This document shows, piece after piece, positions 1 to 6,842 of a stretch of DNA of 12,260 bases. The stretch's first letter is position 1; the number at the start of each line of letters is the position of its first letter. The notes beneath the pieces were generated by a model. The model was given only the letters and a program-made list of their open reading frames with translations, searched no databases and was not told where the DNA came from. This stretch comes from an uncultured archaeon (GTDB lineage Archaea; Halobacteriota; Methanosarcinia; Methanosarcinales; Methanoperedenaceae). Where the stretch lies: positions 1 to 12,260 of the forward strand of contig CABMIA010000200.1 of assembly GCA_902386085.1 (NCBI GenBank). The letters run 5' to 3'. The translations under genes and the position numbers were made by a program.

Positions 1-87
1 GTTTTAGAGACAAATGAGCCGGATACTGAATTGATATCTGCTCTTCAATCTATTTTAGATATGGATAAGGGTGAGGATATTGTTTAA
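1..87 (+). CDS. C-terminal fragment of an unknown protein (5' end outside window)
   Basis: Frame 1 is open from the first base to a TAA at 85-87 and encodes 28 residues ending in KGEDIV. The residues form an acidic, probably helical tail (ELISALQSILDMDKGE). Nothing in so short a piece identifies a family. It could be the end of a real gene entering from the left or just chance open sequence. The AT-rich stretch after its stop and the separate start of the next gene suggest it is not co-translated with the nucleotidyltransferase. Confidence 0.4.
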   Translation, partial: VLETNEPDTELISALQSILDMDKGEDIV

Positions 88-155
88 TTATATTTATATA
101 AAATCCAATAGAATCTTGACGCTATGGTAATAACCGTAATCTTGGCTCAGAAAGA

Positions 156-168
156 TTTTATAATTATA
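156..168 (+). promoter_or_regulatory. TATA-like box for the nucleotidyltransferase gene
   Basis: An AT-only run (TTTTATAATTATA) lies about 30 bases before the ATG at 194, the expected distance for an archaeal TATA box serving a leaderless or very short-leader mRNA. No Shine-Dalgarno sequence precedes that ATG, which fits a leaderless transcript. This rests on spacing and composition only; the whole 88-193 gap is AT-rich. Confidence 0.35.
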
Positions 169-193
169 GAACAGATATGCATGACATTCATCT

Positions 194-646
194 ATGATCT
201 CCAAAGAAAACATCGTCCAGATTGCCAATAAAATAGCCGAGTGCTTCAATCCTGAAAAAATAATCCTTTTTGGCTCCTACGCATGGGGGAAACCAGACAG
301 GGACAGCGACCTTGACCTTTTCGTAATAATGGAATCAATAGAAAGACCAATAAAGCGCGCCGCAGCCCTGAGGCGTATCTTAAAAAATCGCTATGTCCCG
401 ATGGATATAATCGTTCGCACGCCTGAGGAACTGAAGCACAGAATCGAGATCGGAGACCCTTTTATCAAGAAAATATTAAGGGACGGGCGGGTGATATATG
501 CGCGAGATAGTGCAAGAGATGGGTTAAGCTCGTTGGCGATAGGTTTTAATAACCCCGAAGAAAAAAGATTCTTCCATGTTGAAATGGATGTCTCTGATGA
601 AGAAATTGATGAGCTATTAAGTGATGAAGTATCGCAGTGGATATAA
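194..646 (+). CDS. MNT-type nucleotidyltransferase with an abnormal C-terminal extension
   Basis: Residues about 1-103 form a minimal nucleotidyltransferase domain of the DNA polymerase beta superfamily. It has the GSYAWG motif at about 27-32, then SDLDL with the metal-binding aspartates at about 38-42, and a third acidic position in MDII at about 70-73. MNT proteins are usually about 100-110 residues and pair with a HEPN protein; in characterised MNT-HEPN toxin-antitoxin pairs the MNT partner neutralises the HEPN RNase by AMPylating it. Here the frame continues to 150 residues with an acidic tail (SDEEIDELLSDE) not expected in this family. No HEPN gene follows. A second-frame ATG at 498 starts a nine-codon peptide placed where a HEPN gene would normally overlap. 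I infer that a deletion fused the MNT gene to other sequence. The domain call is firm; activity is uncertain. Confidence 0.85.
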   Translation: MISKENIVQIANKIAECFNPEKIILFGSYAWGKPDRDSDLDLFVIMESIERPIKRAAALRRILKNRYVPMDIIVRTPEELKHRIEIGDPFIKKILRDGRVIYARDSARDGLSSLAIGFNNPEEKRFFHVEMDVSDEEIDELLSDEVSQWI

Positions 647-681
647 TGAAAACTTAAGAACTTTAACTGAGCCAGAGGTCG

Positions 682-873
682 ATGATTATTTTTATTATAA
701 ACGCCGCGATAGAACTTTATAGGAAAGGGGAAGTATCTTTGAGAAAAGCTGCGGAGATCGCAGGGGTTACAACCATCGAATTTAAAGATATTTTAGCAAA
801 AAGAGGATTTACAAGAGAGATAGAAGCAAGACCGCCATTAGAAATGGATGCAAAACTCAAAAAATATTTGTAA
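682..873 (+). CDS. UPF0175 family antitoxin-like HTH protein, apparently N-terminally truncated
   Basis: The core ELYRKGEVSLRKAAEIAGVT resembles the conserved helix-turn-helix region of UPF0175 (DUF217) proteins, small presumed antitoxins often paired with PIN-like DUF3368 toxins. The protein is 63 residues; family members are usually about 80-95, with 20-30 further residues before the ELYR segment. Here only MIIFIINAAI precedes it, and an in-frame TAA lies at 664-666. No Shine-Dalgarno is seen before the ATG. The preceding stretch is open in another frame (624-722), and the acidic tail of the upstream gene could be a displaced N-terminus, so this may be a frameshifted remnant. No DUF3368 gene follows. 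The family call is moderately sure; whether it is intact is doubtful. Confidence 0.65.
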   Translation: MIIFIINAAIELYRKGEVSLRKAAEIAGVTTIEFKDILAKRGFTREIEARPPLEMDAKLKKYL

Positions 874-890
874 TATGATATCAATGTGGA

Positions 891-1040
891 TCAATATCTG
901 ATCTCCCTTCTTTTCACGGATAGCTCTTTTAAAAGAGCGTTCTTGTTCCTGAATTCATCAGAACCCCTCAATTCTCTGATTTTATCGGTATTGCGCCGGG
1001 ATTTCATGAGTCGCTCAAAAAAAATTGCTGAAGCTCTCAT
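891..1040 (-). CDS. Possible 49-residue basic protein, unknown
   Basis: On the minus strand an ATG at 1040 follows an in-frame stop and a purine-rich AAGGGAA that could act as a weak ribosome binding site. The 49 codons are rich in Arg, Lys and Glu (KIRELRGSDEFRNKNALLKE), and the composition looks more protein-like than the overlapping plus-strand reading. The stop overlaps a TTG that opens a short peptide beginning MIHIDI, an arrangement reminiscent of an antitoxin stop overlapping a PIN-toxin start, but that frame ends after 18 residues. I do not recognise the family. It may be a toxin-antitoxin remnant or chance. Confidence 0.25.
   Translation of the reverse strand: MRASAIFFERLMKSRRNTDKIRELRGSDEFRNKNALLKELSVKRREIRY
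923..938. repeat. Perfect 16-bp palindrome
   Basis: GCTCTTTTAAAAGAGC reads identically on both strands. It lies in the gene-poor stretch between the UPF0175 fragment and the GNAT gene, inside the possible 49-residue minus-strand ORF. It could be an operator for a dimeric regulator such as an antitoxin, part of a former mobile-element end, or chance. Confidence 0.45.
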
Positions 1041-1057
1041 TTGTTCCCTTTACCGCA

Positions 1058-1510
1058 TCAACTTATCTTCTTCACAAGCGGTATCTCGTCGCACTCAGGG
1101 AACTTCGGGCATTTGATGCACATGCTCCAGATCTTATGCGGCAGCGTGCTCTTTTTCACCCTCACTAAACCGCGTTTCTCGAAGAACTCAGGCACATATG
1201 TCAGCGTGATGAGCTTATTCAGCCCAATTATGCGCGCCTCCTCTTCACATGCCATAAGTATCTGTGAACCTATCCCCTGCCTCACCTTCGAAGGTTCGAC
1301 CGCAAGCGAGAGAATCTCACCGTAATCCTCCCACGCTATGTGAAGCGCACCGCAGCCCACCATCTGGTCGTTTTCTATGACAACATAGAAATCCCTCAGG
1401 TTCTCGTACAGTTCGCTCAACGAGCGGGGAAGCATTATATGTTTATCTGCGTAATTATTGACAAGTTTCCAGATCTTTTCAACGTCTTTGATGGTGGCCT
1501 TTCTTAACAA
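1058..1510 (-). CDS. GNAT N-acetyltransferase, short ArgA-like (putative N-acetylglutamate synthase)
   Basis: A 150-residue single-domain GNAT protein. The acetyl-CoA pyrophosphate loop is at about 77-82 (VRQGIG), preceded by the strand EILSLAV. Other landmarks are MLPRSLSELYENLRDF at about 26-41 and a C-terminal CIKCPKFPEC segment with Cys131, Cys134 and Cys140, which may bind metal. This layout matches the short acetyltransferases proposed to make N-acetylglutamate for arginine synthesis where full-length ArgA is absent; the substrate is inferred from family resemblance. The start is a TTG preceded by GAGG about eight bases upstream; no better ATG is available. It lies 16 bases downstream of purB on the same strand and is probably cotranscribed with it. 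Confidence 0.8.
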   Translation of the reverse strand: MLRKATIKDVEKIWKLVNNYADKHIMLPRSLSELYENLRDFYVVIENDQMVGCGALHIAWEDYGEILSLAVEPSKVRQGIGSQILMACEEEARIIGLNKLITLTYVPEFFEKRGLVRVKKSTLPHKIWSMCIKCPKFPECDEIPLVKKIS

Positions 1511-1526
1511 ATATGTATCCTCTTTT

Positions 1527-2864
1527 TTATTCGCGCTTTTTTAATTTCGCTACAAGGGATTCCACCTGTTCCACCGCTGTACCTATATAATTATCTGGGT
1601 TCATTATCCGGGTTATCTCACTCCCAGTCATATATTTTGAAACAGTTTCATTCCGGGCAAACGCGTCTTTCATATGCATCCCGCTCTCACGCGCCGACAT
1701 GGCACACTGGCGCACGATTTCATGTGCTTCCTGCCTCCCTACACCTTTCCGGCTTAGTTCCATCATGATAGCTTCGCCCATATTCAGGCCGTTGAGCAAG
1801 TCCAGGTTCTTCCTGATATTCTCCGGGTAAAAGCGCAGGTTCTGGAGAATTGTTGCGGCAAGGCGAATTATGTGGTCGGTAAGCACGGCGGATTCGGGGA
1901 AAACAATGCGCTCGCATGAAGAGTTGGTAAGGTCGCGTTCGTCCCACAGGGTGTTGTTGCGAAGTTCGGGCTCCACCATCGCTCTTATAATTCTTGCAAG
2001 GCCGCAGACCTGTTCGGATTTTATTGGATTACGCTTATGCGGCATTGTGGATGAGCCCACCTGTTTTTTGCCGAAACTCTCCTCCACTTCGGCTATCTCA
2101 CTTCTAGCAAGGCTTCTTATCTCGATGCAGATCTTATCAAGCGTGGTAGCGATATTTGCCATCCACATCACGAACTCGGCGTGCCTGTCGCGCTGGATTA
2201 TCTGGTTTGAAACGTCAGCAGCCGTTATTTCGAGAAATTCCATAGTTTTTCTCTGGATCTCGATGCCCTTTTTACCGAAGGCGGCCTGCGTGCCCACAGC
2301 CCCGCTCATTTTCCCGACTGCTGCACGCGGCGCCAACTGGTCAAGCCGCTCGATGTGTCTGTCCACCTCCGATGCCCAGATCGCAAAACGCAGGCCGTAT
2401 GTGGTCGGGATGCCGATCTGACCGTGCGTGCGGCCTGCGCATACGGTATTCTTGTGGAACAGCGCCATGTCAAGAAGAATCGAACGTAATTTCACAGTCT
2501 CTTTTCTTAATATAAGGATCGCATCTTTTATTTGAAGGGCAGTGGCGGTATCCAGGATATCATTGGAAGTGGCGCCGAAATGAACCCATTTTCCAGCGTC
2601 ATCCGACTGCTCGGCGAGAGCAAGAACAACTGCCATTACATCGTGATGGATCTCATCCTCGATATCCTTAACGCGGGAAAGTGTCACTTTTTCCGCGCCA
2701 GCGGCTATTTTTTCATCTGTGCCGCGCGGTATAAAGCCCACAAGCGCCTCTGCTTTTGCAAGTGCGGCTTCAACGGACAGCATTTTTTGAAGACGGCTCT
2801 CTTCAGTCCACACTGCCTTCATTTCAGGGTGGCCGTAGCGGTATTCGATGGGGTGGATCGCCAT
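1527..2864 (-). CDS. purB: Adenylosuccinate lyase
   Basis: PurB catalyses two fumarate-releasing steps of purine synthesis: SAICAR to AICAR, and adenylosuccinate to AMP. The 445-residue length is normal for the archaeal/Bacillus type. The fumarase/aspartase superfamily signature is at about 271-280 (SSTMPHKRNP) in the flexible catalytic loop. Other conserved blocks are EIHHDV at about 71-76, GATSNDILDT at about 97-106, and GRTHGQ at about 144-149 carrying the usual general-acid histidine. The mostly helical C-terminal domain is intact. The ATG at 2864 has no clear Shine-Dalgarno, suggesting a leaderless mRNA. It is divergent from the menaquinone methyltransferase gene across an 83-bp spacer and is followed by the GNAT gene. 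No oddities are seen. Confidence 0.97.
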   Translation of the reverse strand: MAIHPIEYRYGHPEMKAVWTEESRLQKMLSVEAALAKAEALVGFIPRGTDEKIAAGAEKVTLSRVKDIEDEIHHDVMAVVLALAEQSDDAGKWVHFGATSNDILDTATALQIKDAILILRKETVKLRSILLDMALFHKNTVCAGRTHGQIGIPTTYGLRFAIWASEVDRHIERLDQLAPRAAVGKMSGAVGTQAAFGKKGIEIQRKTMEFLEITAADVSNQIIQRDRHAEFVMWMANIATTLDKICIEIRSLARSEIAEVEESFGKKQVGSSTMPHKRNPIKSEQVCGLARIIRAMVEPELRNNTLWDERDLTNSSCERIVFPESAVLTDHIIRLAATILQNLRFYPENIRKNLDLLNGLNMGEAIMMELSRKGVGRQEAHEIVRQCAMSARESGMHMKDAFARNETVSKYMTGSEITRIMNPDNYIGTAVEQVESLVAKLKKRE

Positions 2865-2947
2865 GGGGCTACTTATGTGGTTTTATTAAAAGAAACTATC
2901 GATGTTTAAACGCAATACTTAAACCATAAAAAGTACGCATAAGTCCG
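2865..2947. promoter_or_regulatory. Divergent promoter region between purB and the ubiE/menG operon
   Basis: This 83-bp AT-rich spacer separates two divergently transcribed genes. On the plus strand, ATACTTAAACC near 2915-2925 lies about 28 bases before the GTG at 2948, fitting a TATA box with transcription starting almost at the start codon. On the minus strand, candidates are TTTAAAC near 2904-2910 and TTTTATTAAA at 2881-2890 (plus-strand spelling). No strong Shine-Dalgarno is present on either side. The assignments rest on spacing and composition only. Confidence 0.4.
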
Positions 2948-3622
2948 GTGCAGAAAAAACAATACATCCGGAAAATGTTTGCAGGTATTTCCCGCCGCTA
3001 CGATTTCCTCAATCACCTGTTAAGCCTGGGACGCGACAGGTACTGGCGCAGGTTCGCGGTCGCCAAACTGCCTTCAGGGTTTATACTGGATGTCTGTTCA
3101 GGAACAGGCGATGTTGCCATAGAAGTTTGCGGTAAAAGTCATGTGATCGCCTCGGATTTCTGTGAAGAGATGCTGCAACTGTGCTCAGAGAAAATAAGAA
3201 GTCAGGACCTTGGGAACATCTATTGCATCCAGAACGATGCAGAGAACCTTTCTTTTAAAGACGGGACGTTTGACGGCGCAATAGCGGCATTTGGCATCAG
3301 GAACGTTGCCGATATCAAAAAAGCTTTATCCGAGATGCAGCGCGTGGTAAGGATCGGGGGAAAAGTAGTAGTACTTGAGTTCTCACAACCTGAGAACAGG
3401 ATTTTCAGGACGATTTATTATATTTATTTCATGAAGATATTACCCATGATAGGCACACTAATATCCAAGAGAGCCGGCCCGTACAGTTATCTTCCCTCGT
3501 CTGTCATGGCATTTCCTGAACGGAATAAGTTTGTTGAACTCATGAAAAACTGTGGAATGAAAGATGTAAAATATTATGACCTTACGTTCGGGATAGTTAC
3601 GGTTTACGCAGGCGCTAAATAG
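2948..3622 (+). CDS. menG: UbiE/MenG-type demethylmenaquinone C-methyltransferase
   Basis: A 224-residue class I SAM-dependent methyltransferase that would add the C-2 methyl group to demethylmenaquinone in the last step of menaquinone synthesis. UbiE/MenG landmarks appear in order: an N-terminal FAGISRRYDFLNHLLSLGRD at about 11-30, SAM motif I DVCSGTGDVA at about 48-57, the AFGIRNV block, LEFSQPEN, and a C-terminal YSYLPSSVMAFP. Length is slightly below the usual 230-250. The start is a GTG; upstream there is a TATA-like box but no Shine-Dalgarno, suggesting a leaderless message. It opens a same-strand gene series. With mqnA some 5 kb away it indicates that the cell makes menaquinone rather than methanophenazine alone. 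Ubiquinone synthesis is not expected in an archaeon, so menG is preferred over ubiE. Confidence 0.88.
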   Translation: MQKKQYIRKMFAGISRRYDFLNHLLSLGRDRYWRRFAVAKLPSGFILDVCSGTGDVAIEVCGKSHVIASDFCEEMLQLCSEKIRSQDLGNIYCIQNDAENLSFKDGTFDGAIAAFGIRNVADIKKALSEMQRVVRIGGKVVVLEFSQPENRIFRTIYYIYFMKILPMIGTLISKRAGPYSYLPSSVMAFPERNKFVELMKNCGMKDVKYYDLTFGIVTVYAGAK

Positions 3623-3666
3623 AAATCACCAACTATTAAGTATGAACAAAAGTATAATGACAAAAA

Positions 3667-4590
3667 ATGAATAAAGAGGACGTCTGTATATTAATCCCGA
3701 CACTCAATGAAGGGAAGACCATCGGTGGGCTGGTCAAAGAATTCAAATCTTTAGGTTTTTCCAATATCCTGGTTATCGACGGGCACAGTACAGACGATAC
3801 CGCAAAGAACGCAGAAAACGAAGGTGCAAAGGTGGTGATTCAGAGCGGGGCAGGAAAAGGGCAGGCTGTGAGCCAGGCGTTCCAGATAATCACGAGCAAA
3901 TATGCGGTGATGATCGATGGGGACGGGACGTATCTTCCTGAAGAGGTCAGTAAAATCCTGGAACCTGTGACAACAGGGCTGGCCGATCATGTTATAGGGA
4001 ACAGGTTTTCGAATTATCAGAAAGGTGCTTTCACGCGACTTAACCTTTTCGGGAACAGGATATTGAACAAGATATTCGGTTTTGCATACGGTGTCTGGCT
4101 TGAAGATATCCTTTCAGGTTACAGGGCATTTACCCAGGATGCGATCAAACAGATCGAATTGAACAGGACTGGTTTTGAAGTGGAGACTGAAATCACAGTC
4201 GAATGCGTAAAAAAAGATTTAAAGATCATGGAAGTCCCGATAACGTATCTTGCAAGAACAAGCGGTGCAGCCACCAAACTCAAACCGGTCAGGGACGGCT
4301 TAAGAATCGCTTCCACAATATACCTGCTTACGAAGCTTCACAATCCACTTTTTTATTTTAATATTATCGGGGGTCTTTTGATCGCTGCAGGGACTGGAAT
4401 TGGTATCTATATAGTGAATGAATGGTTGAAAAACATAACCCATATTCCCCTGACCATCTTTGCCACGCTTCTTATCGTCATAGGAATCCAGATGTTCATC
4501 TTCGCGATACTGAGCGACCTGATCGTTTCTGTCCATAAAGAAAACATGCATATGATGCGTAAAATTCTAAAGGAGAAGGAGAAATTATGA
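3667..4590 (+). CDS. aglJ: AglJ-like GT2 dolichyl-phosphate glycosyltransferase
   Basis: A 307-residue family 2 glycosyltransferase. The cytoplasmic GT-A domain (about 1-215) has the nucleotide-binding start ILIPTLNEGKTIGG, VIDGHSTDDT at about 37-46, and the metal-binding D-x-D within MIDGDGTY at about 82-89. LEDILSGYRAF at about 145-155 is typical of the DPM1/AglJ group. Two hydrophobic segments at about 229-251 and 260-288 anchor it in the membrane. AglJ adds the first sugar to dolichol phosphate for S-layer protein N-glycosylation; the exact sugar here is unknown. A 44-base gap separates it from the methyltransferase gene and includes a weak TATA-like CTATTAAGTA, so an internal promoter is possible. 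Its stop overlaps the next start (ATGA, 4587-4590). Another dolichyl-phosphate hexose synthase is the alternative. Confidence 0.82.
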   Translation: MNKEDVCILIPTLNEGKTIGGLVKEFKSLGFSNILVIDGHSTDDTAKNAENEGAKVVIQSGAGKGQAVSQAFQIITSKYAVMIDGDGTYLPEEVSKILEPVTTGLADHVIGNRFSNYQKGAFTRLNLFGNRILNKIFGFAYGVWLEDILSGYRAFTQDAIKQIELNRTGFEVETEITVECVKKDLKIMEVPITYLARTSGAATKLKPVRDGLRIASTIYLLTKLHNPLFYFNIIGGLLIAAGTGIGIYIVNEWLKNITHIPLTIFATLLIVIGIQMFIFAILSDLIVSVHKENMHMMRKILKEKEKL

Positions 4591-5243
4591 AAATTGCAAT
4601 TCTTGGAGGTACAGGCAGCATAGGCGAAGGATTTGCGCTGCGATGGGCTGAGAAGCATGATATTTCAATTTGTTCCCGTGAAGTAGACAGGGCCGTCAGC
4701 GCGGCGGATGAATATACTGAAACGCTATCAAATAAAGGAATGGTTTGTTGCGGCATTACAGGCTGTACGAATGAGGTAGGGATAAGGGACGTGGATGTTG
4801 TCGTTCTTTCAGTGCCCTACCAGGGGGTCATATCGCTCCTTAAAAATCTCAGGCCGTGTTTTAAAGACCAGATTGTAATTTCGCTTGTCGTTCCCATGAA
4901 AAAGAATACATGGTTTGAGTACACACCACCTAAACAGGGAAGCGCTGCCCTTGAGATCAGGGATGTTCTTCCGAAGGGCGTGAAAGTGGTCTCTGCGTAC
5001 CACAACGTTTCTGCAAAGAAGTTAGCAAATATTGAGCTTGCGCTTGATTATGATGTCGTGGTGTGCGGGGACGATGAGAGTGCAAAGAAAACAGTGGTGG
5101 AACTCACGAGGGAAATAAAAAATCTCAGACCTCTAGATGGCGGAGGTCTTGCATCTTCTTATATGATTGAATCGCTCACGCCGTTTTTGATCAACCTTGC
5201 TATCCGGAACGGCCTGTCAGACCTCGGCGTCAAGTTCATATGA
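4587..5243 (+). CDS. npdG: F420-dependent NADP oxidoreductase (F420H2:NADP+)
   Basis: NpdG/Fno moves hydride between reduced coenzyme F420 and NADP+, supplying NADPH for biosynthesis in F420-rich archaea. The 218-residue protein starts with the Rossmann loop GGTGSIGEG at 7-15, followed by an SRE segment at about 30-33 where the family recognises the NADP phosphate. Further family blocks are VVLSVPYQG, VVPMKK, VVSAYHNVSA, VVCGDDESAKK, LRPLDGGGL and the C-terminal IESLTPFLINLAIRNG...LGVKFI. The protein lines up over its whole length with what I recall of the Archaeoglobus enzyme. It overlaps both neighbours by 4 bp, implying translational coupling. The enzyme is a strong marker of an F420-using archaeon or actinobacterium; here the context points to an archaeon. 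Confidence 0.93.
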   Translation: MKIAILGGTGSIGEGFALRWAEKHDISICSREVDRAVSAADEYTETLSNKGMVCCGITGCTNEVGIRDVDVVVLSVPYQGVISLLKNLRPCFKDQIVISLVVPMKKNTWFEYTPPKQGSAALEIRDVLPKGVKVVSAYHNVSAKKLANIELALDYDVVVCGDDESAKKTVVELTREIKNLRPLDGGGLASSYMIESLTPFLINLAIRNGLSDLGVKFI

Positions 5244-5845
5244 TAGAGATATATAACAAACTCCGTGACAGGTTCGGACACATGCACTGGTGGCCTGCGG
5301 ATACTCCTTTTGAAGTAGTGGTAGGTACTATCCTGACCCAGCAGACCAAATGGGAGAACGTGGAGAGGGCGATTAGAAACCTGAAAGAAAGAGGACTTAT
5401 GGAAGCAAAGCTTCTTTCAAGAGTTGATACGGAAGAACTGGAAGGATTGATTCGGTGCACAGGCTTTTACAGGCAGAAGGCAAAGAGGCTTAAGGATATT
5501 TCGGGGTTTTTCTTTGAAAATCCGGATGTGCTTACCAAACATGAAGCTGAACTCCGAGATGAGCTCCTTTCCCTGAACGGCGTAGGGGAAGAAACGGCTG
5601 ATAGTATCGTTTTATACGCCGCAGACAAACCCAGGTTCGTGATCGATGCGTATACGAAAAGGATGTGCGGATGTATGGGGATTGAAGGCGATTATGGAAG
5701 ACTGCAAACCCTTTTTGAAAATTCGCTGCCGAAGGATGTTTCCCTGTACAAGGAATTCCATGCGCTCATAGTTGAGTACGGGAAGCAGTTCTGCGGGAGA
5801 AAGCGATGCAATGAATGCATATTTGTGAAAAATGAAACAACGTAA
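5240..5845 (+). CDS. Endonuclease III superfamily DNA glycosylase, MagIII-like
   Basis: A 201-residue helix-hairpin-helix base-excision glycosylase. The hairpin and GVGEETADSI (about 114-123) precede the catalytic aspartate in VIDAYTKR (Asp136). The EndoIII lysine in G-V-G-R-K-T is replaced by glutamate, so a monofunctional glycosylase without beta-lyase activity is expected. The N-terminal HWWPADTPFEVVVGTILTQQTKW and GFYRQKAKRLKDISG closely resemble Helicobacter MagIII, which removes 3-methyladenine; the tryptophan pair lines its base pocket. Unlike MagIII, the C-terminus has Cys185, Cys190 and Cys193, part of a C-x-C-x2-C iron-sulfur pattern, but ends before a fourth ligand. Alkylated-base repair is inferred; thymine-mismatch activity is an alternative. 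It overlaps npdG by 4 bp and the radical SAM gene by 14 bp. Confidence 0.85.
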   Translation: MIEIYNKLRDRFGHMHWWPADTPFEVVVGTILTQQTKWENVERAIRNLKERGLMEAKLLSRVDTEELEGLIRCTGFYRQKAKRLKDISGFFFENPDVLTKHEAELRDELLSLNGVGEETADSIVLYAADKPRFVIDAYTKRMCGCMGIEGDYGRLQTLFENSLPKDVSLYKEFHALIVEYGKQFCGRKRCNECIFVKNETT

Positions 5846-6830
5846 CAATATCCTGATCCGTGATATCCCGCTTTTTGGCTGCATAGCTTTCGGCATCATC
5901 GACCGCGGGACGAATGTATTACAGGTGCGCCCGATAAGTGAGTGTCCGATATCCTGTGTTTTCTGTTCCACGGACGCAGGCTCCCGCTCTTCAAGGCGGA
6001 TATCCGAATACATGGTAGACCTTGAACAACTGCTTACTGCATTTGACTTGGCTGCCTCGTACAAGGAGACAAATGAAATCGAAGCGCATATCGATACGAT
6101 TGGAGAACCGGCGATGTATCCTGAGATTGTTGAACTTGTCAGGGGATTGTCGAACAACAGCCATGTAAAGATTGTTTCTATGCAAACGAACGGAACCCTG
6201 CTGAATACGAAGCTCATCGATGCGCTTGATGCAGCCGGGCTCTCGCGCATCAATATGTCAATCGAATCGCTTGACCCTGACCTTGCAAAAAGGATTGCAG
6301 GAACCGACTCTTATAATCTGGAGAAAGTTATCGGGAACGCAGAATACATCTCCAGCAACACGAATATCGATCTTCTCATTGCGCCGGTGTGGCTTCCGGG
6401 CATTAATGATAAGGAAATACCGGAACTGATCGAATTCGCGCTCAGGACAGGCGCAGGGAAAAAATGGCCAGGACTTGGAATCCAGAAATTCCTGCCTCAC
6501 AAATACGGAAGGAAACCCGACATCCAGGCAATGAGCTGGGAAAAATTCTATTCAAAACTTGAGGAATGGGAGAGAAAATATAAAACAAAGCTTATCCTGA
6601 AGCCTGAAGACTTTGGCAGTTTCAAATGCAAGCCGCTTACGCGGGTATTCAAAAGATATGAAAAGGTGAAAGTCATGGTCGTGGGGCCTGGCTGGATGAA
6701 GGGAGAAAAGCTTGCCATTGCCCGGGACAGGGTGATAACGATAGTGGATGCTGATAAGATTCCTGCCAAGGCCGAGATATATGTGAGGATGGAAAGGGTT
6801 GTGGATGGAATATATATAGCCAGACAATAA
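5832..6830 (+). CDS. Radical SAM protein with C-terminal OB/TRAM-like domain, function unknown
   Basis: A 332-residue radical SAM enzyme. The [4Fe-4S] motif is C-x3-C-x2-C in ECPISCVFC (Cys38, Cys42, Cys45). Next come the TIGEPAMYPE segment at about 92-101, which stands for the glycine-rich SAM-contacting strand, and QTNGTLL and MSIESLD blocks typical of the radical SAM barrel. After residue about 270 the sequence turns into a short beta-rich segment (KVKVMVVGPGWMKGEKLAIARD...AEIYVRMERVVDGIYIA) resembling a TRAM/OB nucleic-acid-binding fold. This resembles an archaeal group of predicted Fe-S oxidoreductases (I recall COG2100); I know no proven substrate. The TRAM-like tail suggests an RNA substrate, by inference only. 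The start overlaps the glycosylase gene by 14 bp, so the two are probably coupled. Confidence 0.85.
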   Translation: MKQRNNILIRDIPLFGCIAFGIIDRGTNVLQVRPISECPISCVFCSTDAGSRSSRRISEYMVDLEQLLTAFDLAASYKETNEIEAHIDTIGEPAMYPEIVELVRGLSNNSHVKIVSMQTNGTLLNTKLIDALDAAGLSRINMSIESLDPDLAKRIAGTDSYNLEKVIGNAEYISSNTNIDLLIAPVWLPGINDKEIPELIEFALRTGAGKKWPGLGIQKFLPHKYGRKPDIQAMSWEKFYSKLEEWERKYKTKLILKPEDFGSFKCKPLTRVFKRYEKVKVMVVGPGWMKGEKLAIARDRVITIVDADKIPAKAEIYVRMERVVDGIYIARQ

Positions 6831-6842
6831 AATCACCTATCT

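Noticed and set aside
886..1325. Open plus-strand frames across 886-1325
   Set aside because: They lack a recognisable protein pattern, and the part beyond 1058 is antisense to the well-supported GNAT gene.
1870..2421. Long plus-strand open frame of 183 codons
   Set aside because: It is entirely antisense to purB, and its composition (Ser, Arg, Leu and Ile rich) is typical of a shadow frame.
2948..3622. Reading the methyltransferase as a ubiquinone (UbiE) enzyme
   Set aside because: Archaea are not expected to make ubiquinone and mqnA is nearby, so the menaquinone role is preferred.
5612..6253. Minus-strand open frame of 213 codons
   Set aside because: It is antisense to the glycosylase and radical SAM genes, both of which carry clear catalytic motifs on the plus strand.
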